In this document: positions 48,279 to 58,051 of the stretch, piece after piece
Layout of the letters: the number at the start of each line of letters is the position of its first letter
Position numbering within the stretch: the first letter of the stretch is position 1
NCBI RefSeq assembly: GCF_014154935.1
Contig: NZ_JACEHH010000052.1
Coordinates: forward strand, 1-63,740
Direction of reading: 5' to 3'
From: Stieleria mannarensis
GTDB lineage: Bacteria > Planctomycetota > Planctomycetia > Pirellulales > Pirellulaceae
Length of the DNA stretch: 63,740 nt
The notes under the pieces: generated by a model
Databases searched by the model: none
What the model was told of the DNA's origin: nothing
The model's input: the letters and a program-made list of their open reading frames with translations, nothing else
Program-made: the position numbers and the translations under genes

Positions 48279-50639
48279 TCAGGTGCCTGGGCGATGGGTA
48301 ATCAACTGCACCGAGGTGATGGTGGTTCCCTGTGGCGATTGGATCGCAATCTGATTCGTGTTGCGTAGAATCGCTGCAGGGAGGCTGGCATCCAGCGGTG
48401 CAAAGAACTCGGTAAATTCGCTCGCGTCGCCGGACTGGACGGTGATCGGCGTCCCGTTCAAATCAGCCGTCAACGGCCCGCTCAATCCGCCGCGACGGTG
48501 AACGCCGATGATTAGTTTGGCGGAAGTCGTCGCGTCGGGTTGATCAACATCGACATCAAACGAAACCGGACTGCCGTCGCTTTTGACGGCGGTTTTGGTC
48601 GCGTACCAACGATCCAGCCGCAAGGTGCCCTTCGGGGCGAGCGGCTTTTGGGGAAACAGACGCACCACGGTTGTCTCATTGACGTCCACCGGGATTGCGG
48701 CGGCATCGACGTCATGCTCGGGCTCGAAGACGACGTTCCCCTTGTGGTAATTCAATCGTGTTTGAGTTGCCCTGCCGGCCCCCAGACGGTTTGCGACCCC
48801 GGAGAGGTCGACGGCGATCTGTCGTCCACCCATGTTGGTGATCGCGATCGAAATCCGCATTCCATCGTGCACTGCGACCACATCCAACCAGTCACGATCA
48901 AATTGAACGGGCAAGCGTCGGCCGTCGAAGTCCCGCCACAGTTCGAAGTAGTTGGCGATCGTCGTCGGCTCAAAATCGTCGATCGTTCGATGCCGCTTTC
49001 GATCATCCTTTGGCGTGAACGCAGCGTCACCGCTGTAGGGGTTCCACGACATGTGCAAAAAGATGAAGGGTACGAACAAATCGATCTGGTCGGGACGCTG
49101 CATCGATTTGGTCAGATAGGCGTTCCAGGCGAGTAGCCGCAACCAATTGTCCGAAGGCTGGCGACCGTTTTGAAGCGACCCGCACTCGGTGATCAGGATC
49201 GGCAGGACATTGCCAGCCTTGTGCATGTGGGCGCGCAGCATGTCCAGGATCGCTTCATACCGGCCGAGCAAGTAATTCGAATAGCCTTGGGAGCGACGCT
49301 CGTGGGCGCCCAGCATCAACGCGTTTTCGTAAAAGTGGTGTGAAAAGAAATCGATGTGCCCGCGAGTTTCCTCGATGAAACGCGCCTGGTTTCGATAGAG
49401 CTCAAAGTCTTTCACTTGAAGCTGCATGTAAGCGGACGACGGACCGCCGACCTTGACGTCCGAGGCACGTTGATGCACCGCGTCGGCGACACGATTGTGG
49501 AATTCCGCCAGCACCCCCCAACCGTCGATCCCCTGGCTCTCTTTCCAGTGATGCGCCCACTCGGATTGAACGCTGCTCTCGTTTTTCACCTCCCACCACT
49601 CGGCGGTAAATCCACCGTCTTTGATTTGATCCTCGACGTACGCGGCGGCGAGTTCCGCGGCGTCGTCAAAATGCTCGGGTTTAGGTGTCCCTCGACCGAC
49701 CAGCGGCACCGACATGAAATCGGGCCAATCATTGAAGCAATACGCGAAGGGGATTTTCTTGAACTCGGGAATCGTGTTTCGGTGTCGGATTCCGGCGTCG
49801 TAATGATCAAAGAAGGACAGGTCGGCGGCCCCCGGCTTGTCCGCTCGTTCTTGGAGAGGCTGCCAATTGCCCCAGGCCCGCGTGATACCCGGGTTGAATT
49901 TGAACGCCCCCCGCCCGGGCAGGAAATTGCGTTCCGCTGCCCATCGTTCGAACGACTGGTCCACCAGACCCGGCGTTTCGTGCATCCGGAACCAACGCTC
50001 ACGCTGCAGCCCCGAAGTTCCGGCGATCGACAATTCATGCTCGGTGTCGATGTCGACTTCGACTCGTTCGCGGGGGAACTCCGACCCGAGATCGCGATAG
50101 GGAATCGTGTCAAACTGCGGCGGGATCTGCTTTTGGGCGATGAAGACCAGGTCATCGATTCGGCAGGTCGCGTTCTCGTCTTTCATCAAGAAGCGGATTT
50201 TCATTCGCTCCGGCGGCTGGTCGGACAGCGGGATCGACGGCATCTGGACTCGATAAAACTCTTGGACCTGCTGGCTGCGAGGCGGAGCTTTGTCCGGCGA
50301 ATAGGGAAAGACGTGGACTTCCTTGATGCGATCCAGGTTTTCGCCATGAAACGCGAAGTGACGAAACAGCCCGGCAATCCGCTCTGCGCCTTCGGGCAGC
50401 AGCAGGTGGTCTCCATGGCGAATCGTTTTCGTCTCCGTCAGGATCGTGATCTCTTTCAATCCGTGGTCGCGACCGCTTCCGACGAATTTGCTCGCGCGGC
50501 CTTCGGCGAAGGTGTCAAACAGGTAGTCGTGTACGGCCTTCTGGGCTTGCCCTTCTTGACTGAGATTCTGAGCAAAACCTTGATCGCTCAGGGGACACAC
50601 GATGAAGACGAAGGCGAAGAATGAGATGCGGTGAAACAT
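48279..50639 (-). CDS. GH86-type beta-agarase/beta-porphyranase
   Basis: 786 residues from ATG 50639, which yields a signal peptide (RISFFAFVFIVCPLSDQGFA). Residues about 205-225 (GTSGLQRERWFRMHETPG) are the entry of the GH86 barrel. WWEVKNES at 349-355 places the acid/base glutamate at E354, and ILITECGS places the nucleophile at E485, in the clan-A arrangement used by GH86. The two C-terminal beta-sandwich domains (about 610-786) are also typical. GH86 enzymes cut beta-1,4 links in agarose or porphyran, polysaccharides of red algae. Flanking sulfatases on the same strand fit a sulfated galactan. Which galactan is cut cannot be decided from sequence. Confidence 0.85.
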   Translation of the reverse strand: MFHRISFFAFVFIVCPLSDQGFAQNLSQEGQAQKAVHDYLFDTFAEGRASKFVGSGRDHGLKEITILTETKTIRHGDHLLLPEGAERIAGLFRHFAFHGENLDRIKEVHVFPYSPDKAPPRSQQVQEFYRVQMPSIPLSDQPPERMKIRFLMKDENATCRIDDLVFIAQKQIPPQFDTIPYRDLGSEFPRERVEVDIDTEHELSIAGTSGLQRERWFRMHETPGLVDQSFERWAAERNFLPGRGAFKFNPGITRAWGNWQPLQERADKPGAADLSFFDHYDAGIRHRNTIPEFKKIPFAYCFNDWPDFMSVPLVGRGTPKPEHFDDAAELAAAYVEDQIKDGGFTAEWWEVKNESSVQSEWAHHWKESQGIDGWGVLAEFHNRVADAVHQRASDVKVGGPSSAYMQLQVKDFELYRNQARFIEETRGHIDFFSHHFYENALMLGAHERRSQGYSNYLLGRYEAILDMLRAHMHKAGNVLPILITECGSLQNGRQPSDNWLRLLAWNAYLTKSMQRPDQIDLFVPFIFLHMSWNPYSGDAAFTPKDDRKRHRTIDDFEPTTIANYFELWRDFDGRRLPVQFDRDWLDVVAVHDGMRISIAITNMGGRQIAVDLSGVANRLGAGRATQTRLNYHKGNVVFEPEHDVDAAAIPVDVNETTVVRLFPQKPLAPKGTLRLDRWYATKTAVKSDGSPVSFDVDVDQPDATTSAKLIIGVHRRGGLSGPLTADLNGTPITVQSGDASEFTEFFAPLDASLPAAILRNTNQIAIQSPQGTTITSVQLITHRPGT

Positions 50640-50682
50640 GTTGGAGATAGATGAGAATTGGTACTTGCGGACCCTTTGGGAT

Positions 50683-52125
50683 CTATTTAAAGAGACCTTT
50701 GACTTTGGGGGCATAGCCGGCATCCTTGGCCGTCTCTGGAACCGCGCCGGAGAAAAAGGTATCGCGTTTTTTGTGATAGTCGATGTACCCCATCAAGCGG
50801 CACGGCACGTTTTCTTCGTCCCAACGCTGGAATGATTCACGCAGTTGGCGGGCACGTTCTGGCCTGGCGGCGATCAAGTCGTTCGATTCCGAAACATCGT
50901 CGGGCAGGAAAAACAACTGCGCTGACTTGCTGTCGGCTTCTTGGACGTGTTTGGTCCCATCGGCGGCGAGCACCGACCACCTTGGCCCGCTGCGCCAGTA
51001 CAAATTGTCATGAGGATCGCCGGTTTTCTCGCCGGTGACAAACGGGATCAGGTCGACGCCCTCCATCGCGTGTTTGTCTCCAGGAGTTGCTCCTGCCGCG
51101 GCGACCGCGGTGCGCGAGATGTCGATCGAGATGACGGGCGAGTCAAAGGTGGTTCCGGCGGGGATTTTGGCCGGCCAGGAAGCGATGAAGGGGACGTGAA
51201 CGCCGCCTTCATAGACGTCGCCTTTGCCGCCACGAAACGGTTCGTTCGACGACCCGTTCCACTTGCCCGGTTTCTGCTTGGACGCCTGTGGACCGCCGTT
51301 GTCGCTGAGGAAGAAGATCAGGGTGTTGTCGCGCAGGCCGTTTTCTTCCAACGCTGAAATCACTTCACCGATCCCGCGGTCCATCACGTCAACCATCGCT
51401 GCGTAGACTCGCCGTTTCTGATTCGCGATGTGGTTGTAACGTTCAATGTCTTCGTCGGGGGCCTGCAACGGACCGTGCGGCGCGTTGTAGGCGAGGTACA
51501 AGAAAAACGGTTTGTCCTTGTTGCTCTCGACAAAACCGGCCGCATCGCGGCTGAGTGCGGTGGTCAGGTAGCCGTCAAACGTTGCGGGTTTGTCGTTGCG
51601 GGTCAGGCTTTGCAGATAAGCCTCCTTGACAGGCTTCGTCAAATCGATCCGAAAGTAGTCGTGTCCGCCGCCGAGAAAACCGTAGAAGTAATCGAATCCC
51701 CGATTGTTGGGATGAAAGGGTGCGGCCGCACCCAAGTGCCATTTACCGACACAACCGGTGACGTAGCCGGCTTGTTGCAATCGTTTTGGGAACAGCGTCA
51801 CGTCGGGATCGATGCCCATGATCGGGTTGGCCGGGTCGTAGGCCGGATTGGTTTCGAAACCGAATCGATGCTGATAGCGGCCCGACAGCAGTGCGGCACG
51901 CGTCGGCCCGCAGAAGGGATGGTTGGCGTAGCCTTGGCGAAAGACCACGCCGGACGCGGCCAGCTTGTCCAGGTTGGGCGTTTGGATGTCTCGCGCGCCC
52001 GTGAAGCCGGCGTCGGCATAGCCCATGTCATCCGCCATGATGACGATGAGGTTGGGCCGATCGTCGGCGAGGGCATGGACAGATCCCAGCAGGACGACGA
52101 AGGAGAGGAGTGCGAGGGGCTTCAT
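50683..52125 (-). CDS. S1 family sulfatase, exported
   Basis: 480 residues with a clear signal peptide ([20 protein letters not shown]). [15 protein letters not shown] carries the metal-binding aspartates and C72-G-P-T-R76 is the formylglycine site, within the signature up to [17 protein letters not shown] and [10 protein letters not shown] complete the active-site set. GGAG stands nine bases before ATG 52125. It lies 43 bases upstream of the GH86-type gene in transcription order, so the two are surely co-transcribed. It looks like the type found in marine galactan and fucan degradation loci, but specificity is unknown. Confidence 0.93.
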   Translation of the reverse strand: MKPLALLSFVVLLGSVHALADDRPNLIVIMADDMGYADAGFTGARDIQTPNLDKLAASGVVFRQGYANHPFCGPTRAALLSGRYQHRFGFETNPAYDPANPIMGIDPDVTLFPKRLQQAGYVTGCVGKWHLGAAAPFHPNNRGFDYFYGFLGGGHDYFRIDLTKPVKEAYLQSLTRNDKPATFDGYLTTALSRDAAGFVESNKDKPFFLYLAYNAPHGPLQAPDEDIERYNHIANQKRRVYAAMVDVMDRGIGEVISALEENGLRDNTLIFFLSDNGGPQASKQKPGKWNGSSNEPFRGGKGDVYEGGVHVPFIASWPAKIPAGTTFDSPVISIDISRTAVAAAGATPGDKHAMEGVDLIPFVTGEKTGDPHDNLYWRSGPRWSVLAADGTKHVQEADSKSAQLFFLPDDVSESNDLIAARPERARQLRESFQRWDEENVPCRLMGYIDYHKKRDTFFSGAVPETAKDAGYAPKVKGLFK

Positions 52126-52303
52126 AATGGAGTTCTCCAGAGTCAGTTTCAGGGAATCAGGTTTTCGGGGATAATCGCAGACTTGTCATCACGGTCAGAC
52201 GGTTGTTTCCTTGGGCATCGGTGCTCGGGGCGTCGATCAGGATAGCGGCAATGCCAATGATCGTTCGATTCGCGACACGCAAAACTTCTCGTTCAGCGGC
52301 TTG

Positions 52304-55300
52304 TTACTGTGACGGTAACTCGGACGCGTCAACTTTGCCGACAAACTCGACGAACCCAAAGTATTCGGGATGGTGGAAACGCGGGAAATTGCGATCGCCT
52401 TGCGACCATTGGCTCTTGATCGCCATTTCGTCTTCCAGCCGGCTAAGGTTGAGCCGCCATCGGTCGCCGATCAACGGGCGGCCGTTGGGTAGGACTTTTT
52501 CGAACAGCTTGAACGGAATGGCGGCTTCGAGTGTCCAGCCCCTGTCCGAATCGTTCGAATCATTCAGCGTTCCATCGATCGTGACCGCGATCTGGATCCC
52601 GTCAGGGTTCCAGTTGTCCTGCATCTCGCCTCCCGGGCGGTACTGGTCGAGTTGTTCACCGAGCGCGTTCATTTCGATGTTGAAATAATTTTCGGGATGC
52701 TCTCGCTCGGGCGATGCGAAGATTTCAACGCAGTCATCGCGATAAACCTTGCTGTCGCGACCTCGCCGGGTCGCGCGGACGTCTCGGTCCACGCAGGCGT
52801 ATGAGACGTAAAGGAACTGGTCGTCCCACAACAACTTGGCATCGGTTTGTTGTTTCGGCGGATCGCCGTCTTTCCACCAGGTGAACACGAAATCGCCCAG
52901 CGATGGAGCGGTGGCCCAATCTGTTTCGTTGCGTATTCCATCGATCGTCAGCTTCGCTGATGTTCGATGAATCTTTGCCTGTTTGTGTTGCAGCGGCCCG
53001 ATCTTGCGCTGTGACGAAAGATAGGCGAGCAAGTCGGCGGCGTTCTGTAGTGTCATGCCGGAGAGCAGCTGGTCGGGCATCGCCGACTTGGAGGCGAAAC
53101 GCAGGAGTTCGATGTCGTCGGCCGCAATTTGGTGTACCTTGCCCGACGCATCGGCGATTCGGATCAACTCGCTTGTTTCCTCCAATACAATTCCAGAGAT
53201 CGCCTCTCCATCCACCGTCAGGATTTGTTTCGCGCGATACTTCGGATCGATTTTTTCAGACGGCCGGACGATGCTGGCGAGCAGCTCGGCCGGCGTCTGC
53301 TGTGTCCCGATCCCGCTCAAGTCGGGCCCGATGCTTTGTCCGACCGCACCGATTCGGTGGCAATTGCGACAGTTGACATCGGTGGCCGTTTCAAACAGAT
53401 TCTTTCCGGATTCGACCGATCCCTCGATGGCCAGCAGTGCTTCCTCATCGATACTGGGGCCAAGACGCTTGGTGCGTTGATCTTCTGGCAAGTAGTGTTC
53501 AAACAGGTCGCGAATCGGAGCGTGCGTCTGCCTGGCTCCCATCCCGACGATTTTTTCCTTTCGTTCATCGTCCAGAGAATCGCTGCCGCAGGCCATCGAG
53601 AGAATCATCGCACCTTCGACGGTGGAAAGCATCGACTGAATCGTCGAGTTCGAAACATTGTTCAATTCCATCAGCTCGGCACTCGGCGGGACCGGTTGTG
53701 TTTTTTCGGATTCAGCTTCCATGGATGCGATCCAGTCATGGATCAATCGGATGCCATCTCGGTCAATCACGTTGGACCCGAATTGTGGCATGTGTCCCCG
53801 TCCCGACTTGAGCATTCGGTACAAGAGCACGCTGCGGGACGGTTCGCCTGGTGCAATCACCCGCCCGTCTTCGATGCCGAAGGAGCCTTGAGACGGAACC
53901 GCGTCAAGGTACTTGCTGTCTTCGAGCGGAACGGTGATGTCGAAGGTGAAAATCGAAGTTCCGCCTCCCAAATTGCGATGACAGGTCGAACAGTTCATCG
54001 CCAGGTACGATCGCGCTCGATCCTCGAGGGACGCCGCGGCATCACTTGGAGAGACGACGGGTTTCGGTCGCGGGACGGGTTCGGAGAACAGTCCGAGGGC
54101 AGCGAGTTGATCGAGCTGGTTTTCGTCCCCGAGCTTCAAGTCCAGTTGCGGTGGCCAGAATCCTTGCACCGTGCCGGCCGACCAGACGTGACACAACAGA
54201 CATTCGCTGCGGCTCGCGTGACGCCAGATTTGCGTCCGCTGTCCACCGTCGGCGTTCAGATCGCGGATGATCAAATTGCGTTCGGTGGCCTTGTCGTCCT
54301 GAAGGATCGCATCGGTTTGCTGGTCATTCCAGATGTAGTTGTACGCTCGCCATTCGTCTCCGTTTTTGTGCAACAGCTGTGTTTCGAGATGCCGTTCGGA
54401 CTGTGGATTCTGGGCGTCGGCGAAATAGCTGACGGTTTTCACGGCGACCGTGTCCGTCGGAAAATTGAACCTGCCGGCGGACTCGCCGGTCATCCAGTTG
54501 AACTTTTTAAAGAGTTGTAATTGGGTCGAATCCGGAAGCGCGATCCATTGTCGCGAGTGGGTTCCGTCGGCCCACCGACAAGCATTGATGTTGTACGGGA
54601 CCACTCCTTGGGCTGGTTGTTGCAAGGGAGTGTCGGCGAAGATCCCCGTTTCGCTGAGCTTGGTCGGAAACGGTTCGTCGGAGGGCAAGACCTTGTTGGG
54701 TTGGAGCTGCAAGATGGTTCCGTCGTAGCCGACAATGAACACCTCTCCTGATGGGTCCTGCATGAAGCAAATGACGCGATGCGGTGTGTCCACCAGTTCT
54801 TGTTGCCACGTCACCTTGTCGTCCTTGAACCGAAGCCCCCAGACCTTTCCAGTCATCCAGTCGCCGTAGATATAGGCTCCCTTCAATTCCGGAATGCGAT
54901 CGCTTTGCCAGAAATAGCCACCGGTGATCGAACGCGAATCCAGGTGCGTGTGTTCAAACAGTGGTGGTGTGATGGGGATCGCAGGTTGTTGCTCCGGTTT
55001 CACCGGCTGGCTTCCTTCCATGATGCTCCAGCCGTGATTGCGGCCGCGGCGAACCCGATGAATCATTTCACGCATTTCCCAACCCACATCGGCCACCAGC
55101 AGCTCATCGGTCTTCGGGGCGAAGGCCATTTTCCAAGGGTTGCGAAACCCGTAGGCCCAGATTTCTCCGCGGGCACCTTCCTGCCGAACGAACGGGTTGT
55201 CCTCGGGAATGCGGTAGGGCTTGTCGGCCGTCGGGTTGTCGACGTCAATCCGCAGGATCGATGCGCGCAGGTCGCTGAGATCCTGGCCGGTTCCATCACC

Positions 55301-55930
55301 ATCCGGCGGGTAAGGCGGTTGGCCATCGCCGACGGAGACGTAAAGCATTCCGTCGGGGCCGAATTGCATGCTCGACCCCACATGACCATGGCTTTTCCAA
55401 CGCGCCAATTCCGTCAGACTCTCCAAGTCGAACGTCGGAACGCTGGGGTCCAAAACCTTCAATCTTGCCAAACAATGCCCGTCCGGCAGCTGTCGCTTGG
55501 TAGTGAAGGTCAAGAAGCACCACGGCTGATTCTTGAGATCGAAATGGAATTTCGTTGCGTACCCGGTCTGGACCGGTTCGTCGGACAACGCGCTCAGATT
55601 CAACAGCGGCTGTGCGACCGCGGTCTCGAAGTCGTTGGTGAACGTGACGATCTTGTTGCCCGCATGGTTTGCCACCCATCTTTGTGCGCTCGGCAACCAG
55701 GTGATGTCGGTCGGACGATCCAATTCGACGCCAGTGAAAATCGGATGCGTCGTGTAAGGCAGTGGCAGGTCCGGGCTGCCCTTGACGCGCGAGTCTGTCC
55801 AAGGGTGAACCCTTGAACGTGTGGTCTCCTCCGCTGTGGTCCCGGCGTTGTCGGGACGTTCGGCAGCACGGCATGGCGTGACCACTGCGAGAACACCAAT
55901 GCTCAGGAAAACGAAGAATTTGCACATCAT
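52304..55930 (-). CDS. Exported PQQ-dehydrogenase-like propeller fused to three heme c sites and a CBM9-like domain
   Basis: 1208 residues. ATG 55930 was chosen: GGAGG stands eight bases upstream and a signal peptide follows (KFFVFLSIGVLAVVTP). Residues about 50-420 form a glucose/sorbosone-dehydrogenase-type propeller (DGMLYVSVGDGQPP; GEIWAYGFRNPWKMAF; VGWEMREMIHRVRRG). CxxCH sites are at C577 (CLLCH), C647 (CSTCH) and C854 (CRNCH); the last belongs to the PVC-type heme domain (GPDLSGIG; VRPSEKIDPKYR). The last about 220 residues form a CBM9/DOMON-like sandwich (DGIRNETDWATAP; DDCVEIFASP; YFNIEMNALG). It may oxidise or sense a sugar at the cell surface and pass electrons through the hemes. 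First gene of the GH86 set. Confidence 0.88.
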   Translation of the reverse strand: MMCKFFVFLSIGVLAVVTPCRAAERPDNAGTTAEETTRSRVHPWTDSRVKGSPDLPLPYTTHPIFTGVELDRPTDITWLPSAQRWVANHAGNKIVTFTNDFETAVAQPLLNLSALSDEPVQTGYATKFHFDLKNQPWCFLTFTTKRQLPDGHCLARLKVLDPSVPTFDLESLTELARWKSHGHVGSSMQFGPDGMLYVSVGDGQPPYPPDGDGTGQDLSDLRASILRIDVDNPTADKPYRIPEDNPFVRQEGARGEIWAYGFRNPWKMAFAPKTDELLVADVGWEMREMIHRVRRGRNHGWSIMEGSQPVKPEQQPAIPITPPLFEHTHLDSRSITGGYFWQSDRIPELKGAYIYGDWMTGKVWGLRFKDDKVTWQQELVDTPHRVICFMQDPSGEVFIVGYDGTILQLQPNKVLPSDEPFPTKLSETGIFADTPLQQPAQGVVPYNINACRWADGTHSRQWIALPDSTQLQLFKKFNWMTGESAGRFNFPTDTVAVKTVSYFADAQNPQSERHLETQLLHKNGDEWRAYNYIWNDQQTDAILQDDKATERNLIIRDLNADGGQRTQIWRHASRSECLLCHVWSAGTVQGFWPPQLDLKLGDENQLDQLAALGLFSEPVPRPKPVVSPSDAAASLEDRARSYLAMNCSTCHRNLGGGTSIFTFDITVPLEDSKYLDAVPSQGSFGIEDGRVIAPGEPSRSVLLYRMLKSGRGHMPQFGSNVIDRDGIRLIHDWIASMEAESEKTQPVPPSAELMELNNVSNSTIQSMLSTVEGAMILSMACGSDSLDDERKEKIVGMGARQTHAPIRDLFEHYLPEDQRTKRLGPSIDEEALLAIEGSVESGKNLFETATDVNCRNCHRIGAVGQSIGPDLSGIGTQQTPAELLASIVRPSEKIDPKYRAKQILTVDGEAISGIVLEETSELIRIADASGKVHQIAADDIELLRFASKSAMPDQLLSGMTLQNAADLLAYLSSQRKIGPLQHKQAKIHRTSAKLTIDGIRNETDWATAPSLGDFVFTWWKDGDPPKQQTDAKLLWDDQFLYVSYACVDRDVRATRRGRDSKVYRDDCVEIFASPEREHPENYFNIEMNALGEQLDQYRPGGEMQDNWNPDGIQIAVTIDGTLNDSNDSDRGWTLEAAIPFKLFEKVLPNGRPLIGDRWRLNLSRLEDEMAIKSQWSQGDRNFPRFHHPEYFGFVEFVGKVDASELPSQ

Positions 55931-56312
55931 CGATTGGGCCTCCGGCAAGTCCGGCATGATCCGAAGGTTGGCGGAAAAGAATGGGATTGGCATGGTTTGG
56001 GGAAAACGAGACCTTTTAGTTGTAGCCGATCCGCTGTCAGGCTGGACGAATTCCCATTGCGCGTCGGGCTTCTCAAATGCGCATCCTTGCGACGCCGGTT
56101 GGTCGGCGAATCAATCCCCCACGGCATTGGGCGATGTCGTCAGTCGCCATGGAGCCGCCCTTCGAGCCTTGCTTGGGTAAGATCCTGGGCGTTCGGCTAG
56201 CGTTCTCCATAGCCAAATCCGAACTGTTCATGGCTTTTATTAACCTGCGCAGCCGACAGCGGACATGCACGCGCCGCCGGGGCGGCCGGGGGAACAGTTG
56301 AGGACAACGGTT
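55931..56312. other. Intergenic region upstream of the GH86 set
   Basis: 382 bases with no supportable gene. They should hold the promoter for the minus-strand gene set starting at 55930, and its ribosome site GGAGG lies at about 55939-55943. The right end contains a RAYT-family repeat (56249-56317). Confidence 0.5.
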
Positions 56313-56317
56313 CTACA
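56249..56317. repeat. RAYT-family REP element, partial copy
   Basis: The sequence runs GCAGCCGACAGCGGACATGC, then ACGCGCCGCCGGGGCGGCC, then GGGGGAACAGTTGAGGACAA and CGGTTCTACA. It matches the right two thirds of the elements at 62647 and 63635, but the left foot is missing. The minus-strand reading begins TGTAGAACCG; the TAG in it is the stop codon of the PhoD-like gene (56313-56315). Confidence 0.83.
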
Positions 56318-57824
56318 ATGATGGGGGCGTGAGCTGTTGGAGTGAGAGATCGATTTTTTTCAGCTCGACTCCGTGCTCACTGATCAACCGGAACGTCACC
56401 CGCGGTTGCTCGCGATGAACGTCGAAGGTGAATTCGCCGAACGCGACGAAGTCGTTGCCGTTGCGGTCGTGCCCGCTGTAGCCGAACAATTGCTCCGGGC
56501 AGTTGTCGACGATTCCCTTGGGTCCGGAAACACCCCCCAGCGTCGCGGGCTCGAATTCGTAGAAGTTGTACCCCGACGGCCGCGGGATCCGAAACGCTCG
56601 CGCCCCATGCCGATCACCACTGACCAGCAACACCCCGCCGATCCGTGACTCCTCGACCAGGCCGAAGATCTCCTCCCGCGCCTGCGTGTCCCAACTGCCC
56701 CAGCTATCCTTCGCATTGGAAACGTAGTCGCTCCACATCGTGCCGCTGCTGATGACTTTGAAGGGGGCTGTGGAACGGCGTAACGTGTCTTTCAGCCATT
56801 GCAACTGCGGCCCGCCAAGATAGGAGTTGTATTCTCGACGCCGGCTTCCATCGCGACACGACCGCGTGTCCAACATGATGATCTCGACGGGGCCGACGTG
56901 CGTGTTGAAATAGATGCCTTCGCGAGAATCCGTGGCCGGGGGATTGTTCCAGTTCTCACGCCAAACGTTGCGGACCTTGGCACGATCGGCCGCCGTGAAT
57001 TGACGTGGAATACCGCTCAGGTCGTTGTCGAAGTAATCGTGATCATCCCAGGCCGCGTACAACGGAACCTGTGACGCCAGATCTCTCCACGCCTGGGAAA
57101 CGTCGCGCAGCTGATAGTCGGCACGGTGCATGTTGACTTGATTGTTGCGGTCGTCGACGGCAATGTCGCCCAGCAACATCATGGCGTGAGGATGACGCGC
57201 AAGGATCGCTTCAACCAGGTTTTGATTATGGATCCCGATCTTGTGGAAACAGGATCCGAAGGTCAGCCGGAATGGTTGGCCGGACCGTTCGTCCGGTGCC
57301 GTGGTAAATCTGCCCTCGGCAACGACGTCACGATTGCATCGGACTTGGTAGGTGCACGACGTTCCCGGTGACAGGTCATCAACGACGACACGAGCGACTT
57401 GCCCGGGGCGTGCCGAGTCGACCGGATAGGTTTTTTGATCAACGACAACGGTGATCGGATCCGTCGTGGCCGGGCGGAGCCAGAGGGTCACGCCGCGACC
57501 GGTCAAATCACCCAGCAGCGGCCCGCCCATCAACACCAGATGATGCCGCGCCGCGGCATCCAAGATGGCTGGACTGGTAAACGCGGCGGCGGCGTCCGAT
57601 TCAAAGACTTGGCGGGCGTCAAGGTAAAACTGACGCAGGTCTTCTGGAAGCCGCCCGTAGCTGTCGAGCAATTGTGTGTCGATTTCAAGCGTTCCTTTGT
57701 GGGCCTGGGGCAAGGTCACGCGGATTCTGCGTTCCACGCCTCGTGCACAGGCCTCGCGAACCCAGCCCCCGCGAACCGCTGCGAGCAGACTTCCAAGGGT
57801 AAACAGAAAGGGGCGGCGTTTCAT
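56313..57824 (-). CDS. PhoD-like alkaline phosphatase/phosphodiesterase, exported
   Basis: 503 residues from ATG 57824 (MKRRPFLFTLGSLLAAVRGG), an N-terminus resembling an export signal; the long open frame upstream overlaps the divergent gene and is not coding. The metallophosphoesterase pattern of the PhoD group is visible: FGSCFHKIGIHNQN, MMLLGDIAVDD, YAAWDDHDYFDNDLSG, and SGDRHGARAFRIP for the last histidine. A fibronectin-like N-terminal domain precedes it (RVVVDDLSPGTSCTYQVRC). It probably releases phosphate from esters or diesters outside the cell. Its stop codon lies in a RAYT-family repeat. It is divergent from the efflux genes (227 bases). Confidence 0.88.
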   Translation of the reverse strand: MKRRPFLFTLGSLLAAVRGGWVREACARGVERRIRVTLPQAHKGTLEIDTQLLDSYGRLPEDLRQFYLDARQVFESDAAAAFTSPAILDAAARHHLVLMGGPLLGDLTGRGVTLWLRPATTDPITVVVDQKTYPVDSARPGQVARVVVDDLSPGTSCTYQVRCNRDVVAEGRFTTAPDERSGQPFRLTFGSCFHKIGIHNQNLVEAILARHPHAMMLLGDIAVDDRNNQVNMHRADYQLRDVSQAWRDLASQVPLYAAWDDHDYFDNDLSGIPRQFTAADRAKVRNVWRENWNNPPATDSREGIYFNTHVGPVEIIMLDTRSCRDGSRRREYNSYLGGPQLQWLKDTLRRSTAPFKVISSGTMWSDYVSNAKDSWGSWDTQAREEIFGLVEESRIGGVLLVSGDRHGARAFRIPRPSGYNFYEFEPATLGGVSGPKGIVDNCPEQLFGYSGHDRNGNDFVAFGEFTFDVHREQPRVTFRLISEHGVELKKIDLSLQQLTPPSL

Positions 57825-58051
57825 CTTTGGGGTTCTCGATTGTCCGTTCTGGGATCCTGATTTCACCGCTCGTTTCGGAGGGGCGCGGGTGAGGCGAGGA
57901 GGCGTCATTCTAGTCGATCGCGATGCAAGCATTGACAAGGCAACGTGTAGCTGTATATTACAGACATTGGGCCCGCCGGTGATCCGCTGGCCTCGTTCTC
58001 CGCGTCGGTGGGGCGGTCGTTGGCAGATTCGATTTTCAGATTCACAAGGCG

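Noticed and set aside
49356..50624. 422-residue plus-strand frame opposite the GH86-type gene
   Set aside because: Shadow frame; the minus strand has signal peptide, catalytic glutamates and barrel motifs.
56073..56270. 65-residue minus-strand frame in the gap before the GH86 set
   Set aside because: No ribosome site, no family and basic composition; it partly overlaps a REP element.
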